33,388 nucleotides of DNA from Syntrophorhabdus sp. PtaB.Bin047 (GCA_002067235.1 MVQP01000024.1:1-33388); one strand, 5' to 3'. Positions 22,867 through 31,420 are shown, counted from the stretch's first letter. A program made the numbers and translations. The notes: a model not told the origin generated them from the letters alone.

Positions 22867-24122
22867 ACCTCCAGAAAATGCGGGACCATCTCGCCGCGCC
22901 TTAAATCCCTGTATGTCTCGCGCCTGCGGACCACAAAGAACTCGCCTCCCTTTACAAGGACCTCAGCGGCCCTGCGGCGGGAATTGTAGTTGGACGACAT
23001 GGCGAAACCGTATGCCCCGGCCCCCTTGATGGCGACGAGACTGCCCTCCTTCAGGGAGGCAAGCTCCCGGTCTTTCGCAAAGAAATCGCCGGACTCGCAG
23101 ACGGGTCCCACGAGGTCGACGACCTCGGTCTTCACTGTGCCTTCCTCGACGGGAAGGATCTCGTGGTACGCGTTGTACAGCGAAGGCCGGACAAGATCGT
23201 TCATCGCGCCGTCGACGATGTAGAACGTCTTCCCCGCGGTCCCTTTCACGTAGAGCAGCTTCGTCACGAAGATGCCGCTGTTGCCGACGATGACCCTGCC
23301 GGGCTCGAGGATGAGCGTTACACCCATGTCCCCGATGGTCTCCCTGATCGCCCGGGCATACCGGGCAGGATCCGGCGGGAGCTCGTCCTTGTACGTGATC
23401 CCCAGACCTCCGCCGATATCGAGCATCTCGACATTAATTCCTTGTCCTCTGAGCTCCAGGATCGTCGACTTTAAGGACGTCACGGCCTCGATGAAGGGGC
23501 CGAGCTCGAGTATCTGGGAACCGATGTGCGAGGAAATACCGACGGGAACAAGGTATTCCCCGGCCGCCATCTCGCGGTAGAGCCTGAGCGCATCCCCCCA
23601 GAGCACGCCGAACTTGTTTTTCTTGAGGCCCGTTGTGATGTAGGGATGGGTCTTCGGATCGATCTCGGGATTCACACGGATCGAGACGGGGACCCTTTTT
23701 TTCATCTTCCGGGAAAGCTTCGCAAGCAGGTGAAGCTCGCCCTCGGATTCGATATTGATCATGCGGATGCCGGCGTCAATGGCGTAACGGAGTTCCTCCC
23801 TCGTCTTCCCGACGCCGGAGTAAACGATCCTCTCCGCCGGTATCCCGGCCTCGAGCGCCCGGTACAGCTCGCCGCCGGACACTATGTCGGCGCCTCCTCC
23901 CAGCCTGGCCACGGTTCTTACGAGGGCGCCGTTCGGGTTCGCCTTGAGGGAATAGCAGACAGTGTGGGGCACGTCTGCGAAGGCCCCGTCGAAGACCCTG
24001 AAATGCCTTTCGAAGGTCCCGTAACTGTAAAGGTAGAAAGGGGTCCCCACCTTCCTGGCCACCGCCTTCACGGGGACGTCCTCACAAAACAGTTCTCCAT
24101 TGCGATATTCGAAATAGTCCAT
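22863..24122 (-). CDS. lysA: Diaminopimelate decarboxylase
   Basis: LysA, a fold-III PLP enzyme, decarboxylates meso-diaminopimelate to lysine, the last step of the pathway. The 419-residue protein shows the PLP lysine in CYSLKANPN (K60), the phosphate-binding 'DIGGGLGI' near residue 235, and the catalytic Cys in GPVCESGD near 345. It starts four bases after the lipoprotein stop and overlaps dapF. The start ATG has only a modest ribosome site, consistent with coupled translation from the gene before it. Confidence 0.96.
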   Translation of the reverse strand: MDYFEYRNGELFCEDVPVKAVARKVGTPFYLYSYGTFERHFRVFDGAFADVPHTVCYSLKANPNGALVRTVARLGGGADIVSGGELYRALEAGIPAERIVYSGVGKTREELRYAIDAGIRMINIESEGELHLLAKLSRKMKKRVPVSIRVNPEIDPKTHPYITTGLKKNKFGVLWGDALRLYREMAAGEYLVPVGISSHIGSQILELGPFIEAVTSLKSTILELRGQGINVEMLDIGGGLGITYKDELPPDPARYARAIRETIGDMGVTLILEPGRVIVGNSGIFVTKLLYVKGTAGKTFYIVDGAMNDLVRPSLYNAYHEILPVEEGTVKTEVVDLVGPVCESGDFFAKDRELASLKEGSLVAIKGAGAYGFAMSSNYNSRRRAAEVLVKGGEFFVVRRRETYRDLRRGEMVPHFLEV

Positions 24123-24126
24123 GGCC

Positions 24127-25149
24127 TCACTCTTTCTGGATGATCGATTCCTGCGACGGCTCGCTCTCGTTCCCCTCGGTATCCACGGCGGTGACGTGGT
24201 AGGCGATGAAACGAAAGTCCGGAGCGCCGGTATCGAGGAACCCGGTCTCCTTCAGGGGCGTGCTGTTGATCTTTACCGCCTGCGAGCCCATGATGCGATA
24301 GACATTGTACCCGCCGAGGTCCTTCTCCACGTTTGCCTGCCAGGCGAGAGCTATCGCTTTCCCTTTCCTTTCGGCCTTAACACCCATCGGGGCTCCCGGA
24401 GGCGTCTTGTCTCTCGGCGTGGCGGTCCCCTTCAGGCCCTCTCCTTCCAGCGGGACGGGTCCCGGGACAACCCTTCTCACCTCATAGGTATATGTCCGTC
24501 CGTTTGTCAACCCCGCGTCCATGTAAAGCGCCGTGGAGATCGGGCGCGGGTTCACCGGCACCACCGGGTATTTGCCGTTGTCGTAACGGTAGACATTATA
24601 AAGATGATCTTCCTCCTTCGTCCAGGACAGCTCCACCCTGGCGTCGCCCGTTACGATCTTGAGAGGGCCTTCGGGGGGGCCGGGGGGTTCCTTCCATTTT
24701 ATGACAAAGGGGTTCGAGGCCTCCCCGGTCGTGCCCCTTTCCGTGACAGGGTAGACCCTGTAAGCATAACTTTCACCGGGCATGAGGTCGTCGTCGTAGA
24801 AATACAGGCGGTTCCCCGCCAGGGTATATCCTCTCTTGTCGCTGAGGACGATGGTGCGCAGCGGCTGAAGGTCTCCGAGGCAGGTGCCGCACCCTTTGAC
24901 CACCCTGAAGCTCGCTATCTTCGGTTCTTCCTCGCCGGTCTTTGTCTCCTTGCGGCCGAGACTCGTTGCGGGCGTGAAGGAGAGAAAGAGAACGCCGTCC
25001 CTGACCTCCCCCTTGAGGTCGTTTATCATTCCCGCCTTCGCAACGGGGATGGGCACGGGGTTTCCTTTCTTCCCGCAGGAAAAGAATGTGAGCGCGAGAC
25101 AGAACGCGATCAGGATAACGCTACAGACCGAGATATTTCTTTTCAGCAT
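24127..25149 (-). CDS. LptM-like lipoprotein with fibronectin type III repeats
   Basis: The 340-residue protein starts with a signal peptide and lipobox (LTFFSC) followed by GKKGNPVPIP. This opening resembles the CGxKGxLxxP start of LptM/YifL-type small lipoproteins, whose genes sit beside dapF or lysA in gammaproteobacteria. About three fibronectin type III-like domains follow (for example 'VELSWTKEEDHLYNVYRYD' near residue 180 and 'IALAWQANVEKDLGGYNVYRI' near 275). The ATG at 25149 (AAGG six bases upstream) lies inside the argH 3' end, a 29-bp overlap. The role is probably envelope-related; the fusion itself looks unusual. Confidence 0.78.
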   Translation of the reverse strand: MLKRNISVCSVILIAFCLALTFFSCGKKGNPVPIPVAKAGMINDLKGEVRDGVLFLSFTPATSLGRKETKTGEEEPKIASFRVVKGCGTCLGDLQPLRTIVLSDKRGYTLAGNRLYFYDDDLMPGESYAYRVYPVTERGTTGEASNPFVIKWKEPPGPPEGPLKIVTGDARVELSWTKEEDHLYNVYRYDNGKYPVVPVNPRPISTALYMDAGLTNGRTYTYEVRRVVPGPVPLEGEGLKGTATPRDKTPPGAPMGVKAERKGKAIALAWQANVEKDLGGYNVYRIMGSQAVKINSTPLKETGFLDTGAPDFRFIAYHVTAVDTEGNESEPSQESIIQKE

Positions 25150-26494
25150 CGATAACCTTCGCCACCTCTCCAAAGGAGGCGCTTCCCGTGGACTTTCTCA
25201 TGCGCAGGGCACTGCGCGGCTTTATGTAATCAAAGACGTCCCGTTCGAACAGGGGCGACAGTTTCTTCAGTTCCTTGAGCGGCATGTCGCCAGGAAGCCT
25301 GCCCGTGTCCTCGCAGAGGCGGACGGCCGCGCCGGCGACCCCGTGGGCCTCCCGGAAGGGCATGCCTTTCATCGTGAGGTATTCGGCCATCTCCACGGCA
25401 GGCATGAAGCTCTCCTCGGCCGCCCTCTCCATGTTCTCCTTCCTCACCTGTAAACCTCCGACACAGAGCGCCATGATCGAAAGGGCGTCCTTCACCGTAC
25501 TCACGGCGTGGAACAGGGGCTCCTTGTCCTCCTGAAGGTCGCGGTTGTACGTAAAGGGGAGGCCCTTCAATATGGCGAGCATGCCGAAGAGGTCGGAGAG
25601 GACCCTGCCGGTCTTGCCGCGGATGAGTTCCAGCGCGTCGGGGTTCTTCTTGTGGGGCATGAGGCTCGAACCGGTGCAGAGATCGTCGGGCAGCGATATG
25701 AACGCGAACTCCTGCGTGGCGAAGAGGATGAGGTCCTCGGAAAGCCTGCTCAAGTGCACCATGATCATCGAGGCCGCGTAGATGGCATCGACGACGAAGT
25801 CCCGGTCGGCGACGGTGTCCATGCTGTTCTCGGAGACGCGGGAGAAACCGAGTCGATCCCTCACCCACTCCCTGTCGAGGGGTATCGTCGAGCCGGCAAG
25901 CGCGCCGCTGCCGAGCGGCAGGACGTCGGCCGTCGAAAGCGCCCCGGCAAGTCTCGCCCTGTCGCGTTTCAAGGCGTAATAGTGGCCGAGAAGGTAATGG
26001 GAAAAAGGCACGACCTGGGCCCTTTGAAGGTGCGTGTAGCCGGGCATGATGACCTTCTTTTCCCTTTCGGCCTTCACAAGGATCTCTCTGAGAAGGGCGA
26101 CGAGGCAGTCGTCGATGGCGCGGAGCTCTTCCTTCAGGAAAAGATGCATGTCGAGGGAGACCTGATCGTTGCGGCTGCGGCCCGTGTGGAGCTTCTTGCC
26201 CGCCTCGCCCGTCTTTTCGATGAGCCGTGCCTCGATGTGCATGTGGATGTCTTCGAGGGCCTCGGTGAATGCGAAGGAACCGGAGTGTATCTCCTTTTCT
26301 ATCTCATCGAGACCTTTCAGGACCTTTCTCTTCTCCGCGGCGGTAAGGACCCCGATCCTGGCGAGCATCTCCGCCTGGGCCCTGCTGCCTTCGATGTCCT
26401 GACGATAGAGCCGGCGGTCAACGTCTATGGACGCGCTAAACCTTTCGAGAAGCGGGTCGGTGCCTCCCTTGAACCTTCCACCCCATGGTTTCAT
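25121..26494 (-). CDS. argH: Argininosuccinate lyase
   Basis: ArgH cleaves argininosuccinate to arginine and fumarate, the final arginine step. The 457-residue protein begins MKPWGGRF, has the TGRSRNDQ segment (104-111), PGYTHLQ (His155 catalytic) and the superfamily signature GSSLMPHKKNP at 275-285 with the catalytic Ser. Its length is standard. It overlaps yggS by ATGA and contains the start of the lipoprotein gene in its tail. No other arg genes are in the window, so it has joined a lysine operon. Confidence 0.97.
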   Translation of the reverse strand: MKPWGGRFKGGTDPLLERFSASIDVDRRLYRQDIEGSRAQAEMLARIGVLTAAEKRKVLKGLDEIEKEIHSGSFAFTEALEDIHMHIEARLIEKTGEAGKKLHTGRSRNDQVSLDMHLFLKEELRAIDDCLVALLREILVKAEREKKVIMPGYTHLQRAQVVPFSHYLLGHYYALKRDRARLAGALSTADVLPLGSGALAGSTIPLDREWVRDRLGFSRVSENSMDTVADRDFVVDAIYAASMIMVHLSRLSEDLILFATQEFAFISLPDDLCTGSSLMPHKKNPDALELIRGKTGRVLSDLFGMLAILKGLPFTYNRDLQEDKEPLFHAVSTVKDALSIMALCVGGLQVRKENMERAAEESFMPAVEMAEYLTMKGMPFREAHGVAGAAVRLCEDTGRLPGDMPLKELKKLSPLFERDVFDYIKPRSALRMRKSTGSASFGEVAKVIDAEKKYLGL

Positions 26495-27165
26495 CGTCTC
26501 TCCCCGAACAGCGCCGTGCCTATCCTCACCATCGTCGCTCCCTCCTCAACGGCCACCTCGAAATCGGAGGACATGCCCATGGACAGCTCCTTCATGGCGA
26601 GGCCGAACTCGGCGTTCATCGTCTCGAGGGTCATTCTCAGCTGCCTGAATATCCCGCGCACCTCTTCGGCGTCCTCCACGTAGGGCGGCATCGTCATGAG
26701 CCCCACTGGCTTGAGGTGTGCAAGCGACGAGGCCCTCTCCAGAATCCGTCTCAAACCTTCCACGTCCGTCCCGCTCTTCGTCGCCTCTCCCGCCAGATTC
26801 ACCTCGAAGAGAACATCCATCTCCTTGCCGCGCCTCTCCAGCCCCTCCAGTATGGCGGTGCTGTCGACGGTATGGACACAGTCGAACAGCGCCGGGATGT
26901 ATTTCGCCTTGTTGCTCTGGATGTGACCTATCATGTGCCATCGGGCCCGACCGGGACCGACCGCCTCTATCTTCCCCTTCGCTTCCTGAACGTAATTCTC
27001 GCCGATGTCCCCCACACCCGCCTCGATCGCCTCGATCACCCGGGAGGCGTCGACGGTCTTTGTCACCGCCACGAGGGTCACCTCCGCCGGGTCTCTCCCT
27101 GCGATCCTGCACGCCCTGTCTATTCTCTCACGCACGGCCCCGAGGGCGTGCCGGATGTCACTCAT
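26491..27165 (-). CDS. yggS: PLP homeostasis protein YggS/PLPBP
   Basis: This 224-residue single-domain alanine-racemase-like barrel binds pyridoxal phosphate through K36 (LVAVTKTV) and keeps free PLP balanced. It shows the family motifs GENYVQEA, WHMIGHIQSNK, and GLMTMPP. No catalytic activity is expected. It overlaps maf upstream (ATGA) and argH downstream (ATGA). Its presence in an operon with the PLP enzyme LysA fits a supporting role, though YggS genes appear in many contexts. Confidence 0.95.
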   Translation of the reverse strand: MSDIRHALGAVRERIDRACRIAGRDPAEVTLVAVTKTVDASRVIEAIEAGVGDIGENYVQEAKGKIEAVGPGRARWHMIGHIQSNKAKYIPALFDCVHTVDSTAILEGLERRGKEMDVLFEVNLAGEATKSGTDVEGLRRILERASSLAHLKPVGLMTMPPYVEDAEEVRGIFRQLRMTLETMNAEFGLAMKELSMGMSSDFEVAVEEGATMVRIGTALFGERR

Positions 27166-27752
27166 GAAAGGATGCCCAGCGAGAGCAGGACCTCCGCGAC
27201 CTCGCAGATCGGCAGTCCCACAACGTTCGAATAGGAGCCTTTTATCTCCTTCACCATGTAGCCGCCCTTGCCCTGAACCGCATAGGAGCCGGCCTTGTCA
27301 AGGGGTTCCGAGGTGCGGATATAGTTCATTATCTCCCCGTCGACAAGGTCCTTCATGAAGACCCTTGTCTCCACGGCATCGTGGTAGGTTATCTCCCTGT
27401 CCACGTTCAGGACGCAGAACCCGGTGATGACCTTGTGCCACTTCCCTTTCAGGAGTTGGAGGGTCTTGAAGGCCTCATTCTCGTTCACGGGTTTGCCGAG
27501 GATCCTGTTCTTGTAGACCACTATCGTATCGGCCCCGATGACCCACTTATCGGGAAAATGCCTTCCCACCTTGCGGGCCTTCTCGTGGGAGATCCTCAGA
27601 ACGTATTCCCGCGGCGTCTCTTCGAGCCTCCTCGTTTCATCGACGTCGGGCGGGATTATGGAGAAGGGGATCCCCAGCGTCCTCAAGATGTCGACCCTCC
27701 TCGTCGATTCGCTTGCGAGTATGATGGCGTTTCCGTCGTTTATCTGAAACAT
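27162..27752 (-). CDS. maf: Maf-like nucleotide pyrophosphatase
   Basis: Maf proteins hydrolyse non-canonical or canonical nucleoside triphosphates (dTTP/UTP or m7GTP type) and influence septation. The 196-residue protein has the opening IILASESTRRVDIL, in which the usual SPRR is STRR, then GADTIVVYKNRILGKP and the C-terminal GSYSNVVGLP. The ATG at 27752 has GAGGT at the right spacing; a longer frame from 27782 does not. It is the first gene of the eight-gene operon that runs through dapB. Confidence 0.93.
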   Translation of the reverse strand: MFQINDGNAIILASESTRRVDILRTLGIPFSIIPPDVDETRRLEETPREYVLRISHEKARKVGRHFPDKWVIGADTIVVYKNRILGKPVNENEAFKTLQLLKGKWHKVITGFCVLNVDREITYHDAVETRVFMKDLVDGEIMNYIRTSEPLDKAGSYAVQGKGGYMVKEIKGSYSNVVGLPICEVAEVLLSLGILS

Positions 27753-27787
27753 GGCGACCTCAAATTGCTGTACTACCTGCAAAAGCT

Positions 27788-27796
27788 ATTGTAGCA
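27788..27796 (-). promoter_or_regulatory. Extended -10 promoter of the maf-dapB operon
   Basis: On the minus strand TGCTACAAT (TGC plus TACAAT at 27788-27793) forms an extended -10 about 36 bases before the maf start codon. A -35 match is poor. The surrounding 27788-27845 is AT-rich and may also hold a second promoter (TTGAAA-N17-TATTTT). Confidence 0.5.
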
Positions 27797-27893
27797 TAGA
27801 AAAATATAGGAAATCTCCCATATTTTCAAGTTAAATTGTTCCCGTGACACCGCCGGCGCACCCGGCTCAAGACCCGCTTTCGAGGAGGAGGAC

Positions 27894-28211
27894 ATGCCAG
27901 ACATCATCCAGATAGTGACAACCATCGATGACAGGGAGGCGGCCGAAAGGATGGGAAAACGCCTTGTCGGCGAAAGGCTCGTCGCCTGCTGCCAGATCGT
28001 CGGCCCCATCCGGAGCATCTACCGGTGGAAGGGAAACGTGGAAGAGGCCGACGAATGGTGCTGCGTCATGAAGACGAGACCATCCCTCTATCGTCAGGTG
28101 GAAGGGGCGATAAAGCGCCTTCACCCCTACGAGGTTCCGGAGATCGTCGCCACCCCCGTCAGCACCGCCCTGCCCGACTACGCGCGGTGGGTGGAGTCGG
28201 AGACGTCATGA
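27894..28211 (+). CDS. cutA: Divalent-cation tolerance protein CutA
   Basis: CutA is a small trimeric protein linked to copper and other divalent-metal tolerance; its exact role is unsettled. The 105-residue sequence has the family patterns IIQIVTTIDDREAAERMGKRLV, ERLVACCQIVGPIRSIYRWKG and the C-terminal HPYEVPEIVATPV. The ATG at 27894 follows a very strong GAGGAGGAGG. It is transcribed away from maf and stands alone. No clear terminator separates it from the downstream promoter. Confidence 0.95.
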   Translation: MPDIIQIVTTIDDREAAERMGKRLVGERLVACCQIVGPIRSIYRWKGNVEEADEWCCVMKTRPSLYRQVEGAIKRLHPYEVPEIVATPVSTALPDYARWVESETS

Positions 28212-28301
28212 CGGGACGGTCCTTGCAGCCGCGGCGGCCCATCCCTCACAGAATGCCCGTCTGTCTTTGTTTTAGAAGGTTTATGGCGTCCCAAACTTAC
28301 C

Positions 28302-28330
28302 TTGACAATAATGGTGAACCTTCATATAAT
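28302..28330 (+). promoter_or_regulatory. Full-consensus promoter of the BcrC/BcrB-like pair
   Basis: TTGACA (28302-28307), a 17-base spacer and TATAAT (28325-28330) form a perfect consensus. The leader 28331-28371 contains TGAAA-TT-TTTCA-type symmetry and TTTTCATCA repeats before GGAGG. The strength suggests high expression, and possibly a repressor binding the leader. Confidence 0.9.
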
Positions 28331-28371
28331 GAGTGAAATTTTTCATCATTTTCATCATTTTTGGAGGGGTT

Positions 28372-29505
28372 ATGTGGGAAAGCTTAAATCTGAAGGATGT
28401 TGTTGCACTCGCGCGGGATCCGTATCCTTCCATCCGACAATGGGCTAGAGATACAGGAAAGAAAGTAGTCGGGAGTACCATCGCTGATGTTCCTGAAGAG
28501 GTGATCTATGCGTTCGATCTCCTCCCCGTGACTATTCTTGGTACTCATAAACCCTTAAAGAAAGCGCCCAGTCATCTTCCGGACAATGCCTGTTCACTGG
28601 CTCGGAGCAATCTCGAACTCGCACTGAGTTACGAGGGCGATCTTTTCAGCGGTTTTGTTCTGCCCCAGGTCTGTGACACGACACAGCACCTTTCCGACAT
28701 ATGGCGGATCAATTTTCCCGACAAGTTCGTCACGAGCTACCTGGCCCCGCGCCAGGCAGACAGGCCGAGTGCCCGGTACTGGGTCAAGGAGGAGATAGAG
28801 CGCCTCATCGATTCCCTCGGCGGCTGGCTGGGAAAGAAGCTGGACAGCGGCGCCCTCGCAAACTCGATCGCCCTGCACAACGAGAACAAGACGATACTGA
28901 AGGAGTTCTACGAGATCAAGAGGAACTTTCCCGGCGCCATTACAAACAAGCAGTTCTTTGCCATGATGAAGGTATCGCAACAGGTCGACAAGGCCGAGTT
29001 CAACAAGAGCCTGAAGGCGATCAAGGACGGCCTGAAGATGAAGAAGGGCAAGAACTACACCGACGTGGTCATGGTGGGAATCACCTGTGACCCGCCGGAG
29101 ATCTTCGATATCTTCGATGACCTTCGCGTCAATATCGTCGGAGACACCCTGGTCACCGGCACACGGTACCTCCAGGGGGCCCCGGCCCTGAACGGCGACG
29201 CCATCGACGCCCTGGCCGACAGGCATTTCAAGCGGGGATTCTTCTCACCCATCCATGACAACGTCTACAAGAATTTCGAAGAGGTCAAGAAGCTGTACAA
29301 GGAAACGAAGGCGAAGGCGGTCATTTACGTGCACATTGAGTTCTGCGAGTCCCAGGAATACGACCTTCCCGACCTCAAGGACATGATCAAGAAGGAAGGC
29401 ATCCCGATGCATGTCCTTGACACGGAATACCAGACGACGTCCCTGTCCCATGTCCTCACCCGGGCGCAGGCATTCTTCGAATCTCTCAAAGGGGGCTCAT
29501 TATGA
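28372..29505 (+). CDS. 2-hydroxyacyl-CoA dehydratase / benzoyl-CoA reductase subunit, BcrC-like
   Basis: This 377-residue protein belongs to the HgdB/BcrC (2-hydroxyacyl-CoA dehydratase subunit D) family. Such subunits hold [4Fe-4S] clusters and substrate CoA thioesters and receive electrons from an ATP-dependent activator. Conserved Cys include NACSLARSNLELAL, LPQVCDTTQHLSDIW and HIEFCESQEYD, positions expected for cluster ligation. The ATG at 28372 has GGAGG four bases upstream; a longer GTG frame from 28333 lacks support. It overlaps the next gene by ATGA. The substrate could be benzoyl-CoA, a hydroxyacyl-CoA or another; the sequence alone does not decide. Confidence 0.85.
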   Translation: MWESLNLKDVVALARDPYPSIRQWARDTGKKVVGSTIADVPEEVIYAFDLLPVTILGTHKPLKKAPSHLPDNACSLARSNLELALSYEGDLFSGFVLPQVCDTTQHLSDIWRINFPDKFVTSYLAPRQADRPSARYWVKEEIERLIDSLGGWLGKKLDSGALANSIALHNENKTILKEFYEIKRNFPGAITNKQFFAMMKVSQQVDKAEFNKSLKAIKDGLKMKKGKNYTDVVMVGITCDPPEIFDIFDDLRVNIVGDTLVTGTRYLQGAPALNGDAIDALADRHFKRGFFSPIHDNVYKNFEEVKKLYKETKAKAVIYVHIEFCESQEYDLPDLKDMIKKEGIPMHVLDTEYQTTSLSHVLTRAQAFFESLKGGSL

Positions 29506-30740
29506 ACGACAAGCTTACATCGAAACAACTTTCCAAGAAGATCACTGACGAATACATGGAAGACGCCTTCCATGCGCATGATAACAACAAACTCGTCGGG
29601 TACACGACGGCGATCTCCCCCGTGGAGATCTTCGTTGCCCACGACATCGTGCCCATCTATCCCGAGAACCACGCCGTCGCGAACCTGACGGCCAAGAAGG
29701 GTGTGGAGCTCTGCTCCGTCGTCGAAGGCATGGGCTACACGAGCCACCTGTGCGCCTACGCCAGGAGCGACCTGGGCTACCGCAAGACGGGTGTCACCGT
29801 CACGCGCGGTATTCCGGACCCCGACCTTTTCCTCGCCTGCAACGCCCAGTGCTTCACCCTTACCAAGTGGTTCCAGGTGCTTGCCCGCAGGGGAGACCTT
29901 CCCGTCTTCGTCTTCGATACGCCGGAGCACATACTCGACCAGAAGGCGCGCAAGGAGATCGTGAAGTACTGCGTCCTCCAGCTCAAGGAGCTCATCAGCT
30001 TCCTCGAAAAGGTGACGAAGAGGAAATTCGATTACGACCGCCTCAAAGAGGTGATGAAATACTCCGCCGCGTCGAGCATCCTTTATAAGAAGTTCCTCGA
30101 CATGGCACAGTACAAACCGTCGCCCATCAGCATCTTCGACGCCCTCATCGGCATGGCCATCGCCGTCTACCGCAGGGGCACGCAGGAATGCGTCGATTAC
30201 TACCAGACGCTCTGCAACGAGATCCAGGCGAAGGTCGACCAGGGCATCGGCGTCCTGCCGAAGGACCAGGAGAAATACCGCCTGTACTGGGAGAACCTGC
30301 CCGTATGGTTCAAGTTCAGCGACCACGCAAAACTCCTCGGCTCTTACGGCGGCGTCATCCTCACCTCGCTCTACGTCCACGCCTGGAGTTTCGAGTTCGA
30401 TCTCAACAAGGACCCTCTCGAGACGCTGGCGGAGAACTACGTGAACCGCTTCTCCAACTCCACCATCGAGGACCGTGCCGATATGGCGATGGACCTTTTC
30501 AAGAAGTACTCCATGAACGGCATGATCATGTTCATGAACAGGAGCTGCAAGGCCGTCTCTTTCGCGGTACCCACCCTGAAGGAGGTCCTCACGAAGAGAA
30601 CGGGCATCCCTGCCCTCGTCTTCGAGAGCGACATGGGCGACCAGCGCTTCTACGCGGAATCCCAGGTCCGCACCAGGATCGAGGCATACTTCGAGACCCT
30701 CGACAGGCTGGGCCTCGCGCAGAAGACCGCGGCGGCCTGA
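29502..30740 (+). CDS. 2-hydroxyacyl-CoA dehydratase / benzoyl-CoA reductase subunit, BcrB-like
   Basis: The 412-residue partner of the previous subunit shows the family features PVEIFVAHDIVPIYPENHAV near residue 41, YARSDLGY near 85, CNAQC near 113, FMNRSCKAVSF near 345, and the tail ESDMGDQRFYAESQVRTRIEAYFE near 372-395. Together the pair equals the catalytic half of BcrABCD-like or HgdABC-like systems. The activator ATPase (BcrAD/HgdC, an ASKHA protein) and a ferredoxin are not in the window, so they must be elsewhere or the pair uses a shared activator. A strong terminator follows. Confidence 0.85.
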   Translation: MNDKLTSKQLSKKITDEYMEDAFHAHDNNKLVGYTTAISPVEIFVAHDIVPIYPENHAVANLTAKKGVELCSVVEGMGYTSHLCAYARSDLGYRKTGVTVTRGIPDPDLFLACNAQCFTLTKWFQVLARRGDLPVFVFDTPEHILDQKARKEIVKYCVLQLKELISFLEKVTKRKFDYDRLKEVMKYSAASSILYKKFLDMAQYKPSPISIFDALIGMAIAVYRRGTQECVDYYQTLCNEIQAKVDQGIGVLPKDQEKYRLYWENLPVWFKFSDHAKLLGSYGGVILTSLYVHAWSFEFDLNKDPLETLAENYVNRFSNSTIEDRADMAMDLFKKYSMNGMIMFMNRSCKAVSFAVPTLKEVLTKRTGIPALVFESDMGDQRFYAESQVRTRIEAYFETLDRLGLAQKTAAA

Positions 30741-30763
30741 GAACCTCCAAATCGACCAACCGG

Positions 30764-30793
30764 CCCCGGACGACACATCGTCCGGGGTTTTTT
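30764..30793 (+). terminator. Intrinsic terminator after the BcrC/BcrB-like pair
   Basis: A perfect 10-bp stem, CCCCGGACGA with TCGTCCGGGG, and a CACA loop are followed by six T. It closes the two-gene operon and isolates the next promoter. Confidence 0.97.
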
Positions 30794-30813
30794 CCTATTC
30801 CCCAAAAAACTGC

Positions 30814-30857
30814 TTGACAGAATTAAATCTGATTTAATAAAATAAATAAGATTTAAT
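30814..30857 (+). promoter_or_regulatory. Promoter with tandem palindromic operator of the XRE-cupin gene
   Basis: TTGACA (30814-30819) is followed by AT-rich sequence with a -10 such as TAATAA near 30835-30841. Between the boxes lies a perfect palindrome, ATTAAATC-T-GATTTAAT (30822-30838). A second copy with an intact right half, GATTTAAT (30850-30857), and a degenerate left half starts 19 bp further on. The arrangement suggests autoregulation by the following helix-turn-helix protein. Confidence 0.75.
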
Positions 30858-30877
30858 CCCGTTTGTCAGGTATGGGT

Positions 30878-31420
30878 ATGGACATAGGAAAGAAGATCAA
30901 AGAGTTCCGGGAAGAGAAGAACCTGAACATCAAACAGCTGGCGGAGATCGTCGAATGCACTCCCTCGCTGATATCCCAGCTGGAACGGGGGAAAGCGGAT
31001 CCTTCCATATCGATGCTCAAGAGGATCGCCGAGGCCCTCAACGTGAACATCGTCGATTTCTTCATGAAGAGGGCCAACAACGACGATATCGTCATGCGAG
31101 AGAACTCGCGCATCGTCATTCAACTGAACAGGTGGGACGCCAAGATACAGTCCCTCGTCAGGAACACGGCCAACAAGAAGATGCAGCCTTTCTACACGGT
31201 CATCAAGCCGGGCGGCGGTTCTCACGGCATGTATTCACATGATGGAGAAGAGTTCGGCTACGTGGTCCAGGGAGAAATGGACCTTATGCTCGACAACAAA
31301 CTGCACAAGATCCGTAAGGACGAGAGCTTCTATTTTTCATCCGCCGTCCCGCACGACTGGGGGAACAGCGGGACGGAAGACGTCGTCGTCATATGGGTCA
31401 TAACCCCCCCGACATTCTAG
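30878..31420 (+). CDS. XRE-family transcriptional regulator with C-terminal cupin domain
   Basis: The 180-residue protein combines an N-terminal lambda-repressor-type helix-turn-helix (about 5-60: IKEFREEKNLNIKQLAEIVECTPSLISQLERGK) with a C-terminal cupin_2 barrel (about 105-175: GMYSHDGEEFGYVVQGEMDLML, PHDWGNSG), a layout of ligand-responsive repressors such as PuuR-like proteins. The cupin likely binds a small carboxylate or amine. The ATG at 30878 is chosen for AGG seven bases upstream; 30872 is possible. It probably controls itself and the aldehyde dehydrogenase 29 bases downstream, with which it appears to share an operon. Confidence 0.9.
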   Translation: MDIGKKIKEFREEKNLNIKQLAEIVECTPSLISQLERGKADPSISMLKRIAEALNVNIVDFFMKRANNDDIVMRENSRIVIQLNRWDAKIQSLVRNTANKKMQPFYTVIKPGGGSHGMYSHDGEEFGYVVQGEMDLMLDNKLHKIRKDESFYFSSAVPHDWGNSGTEDVVVIWVITPPTF

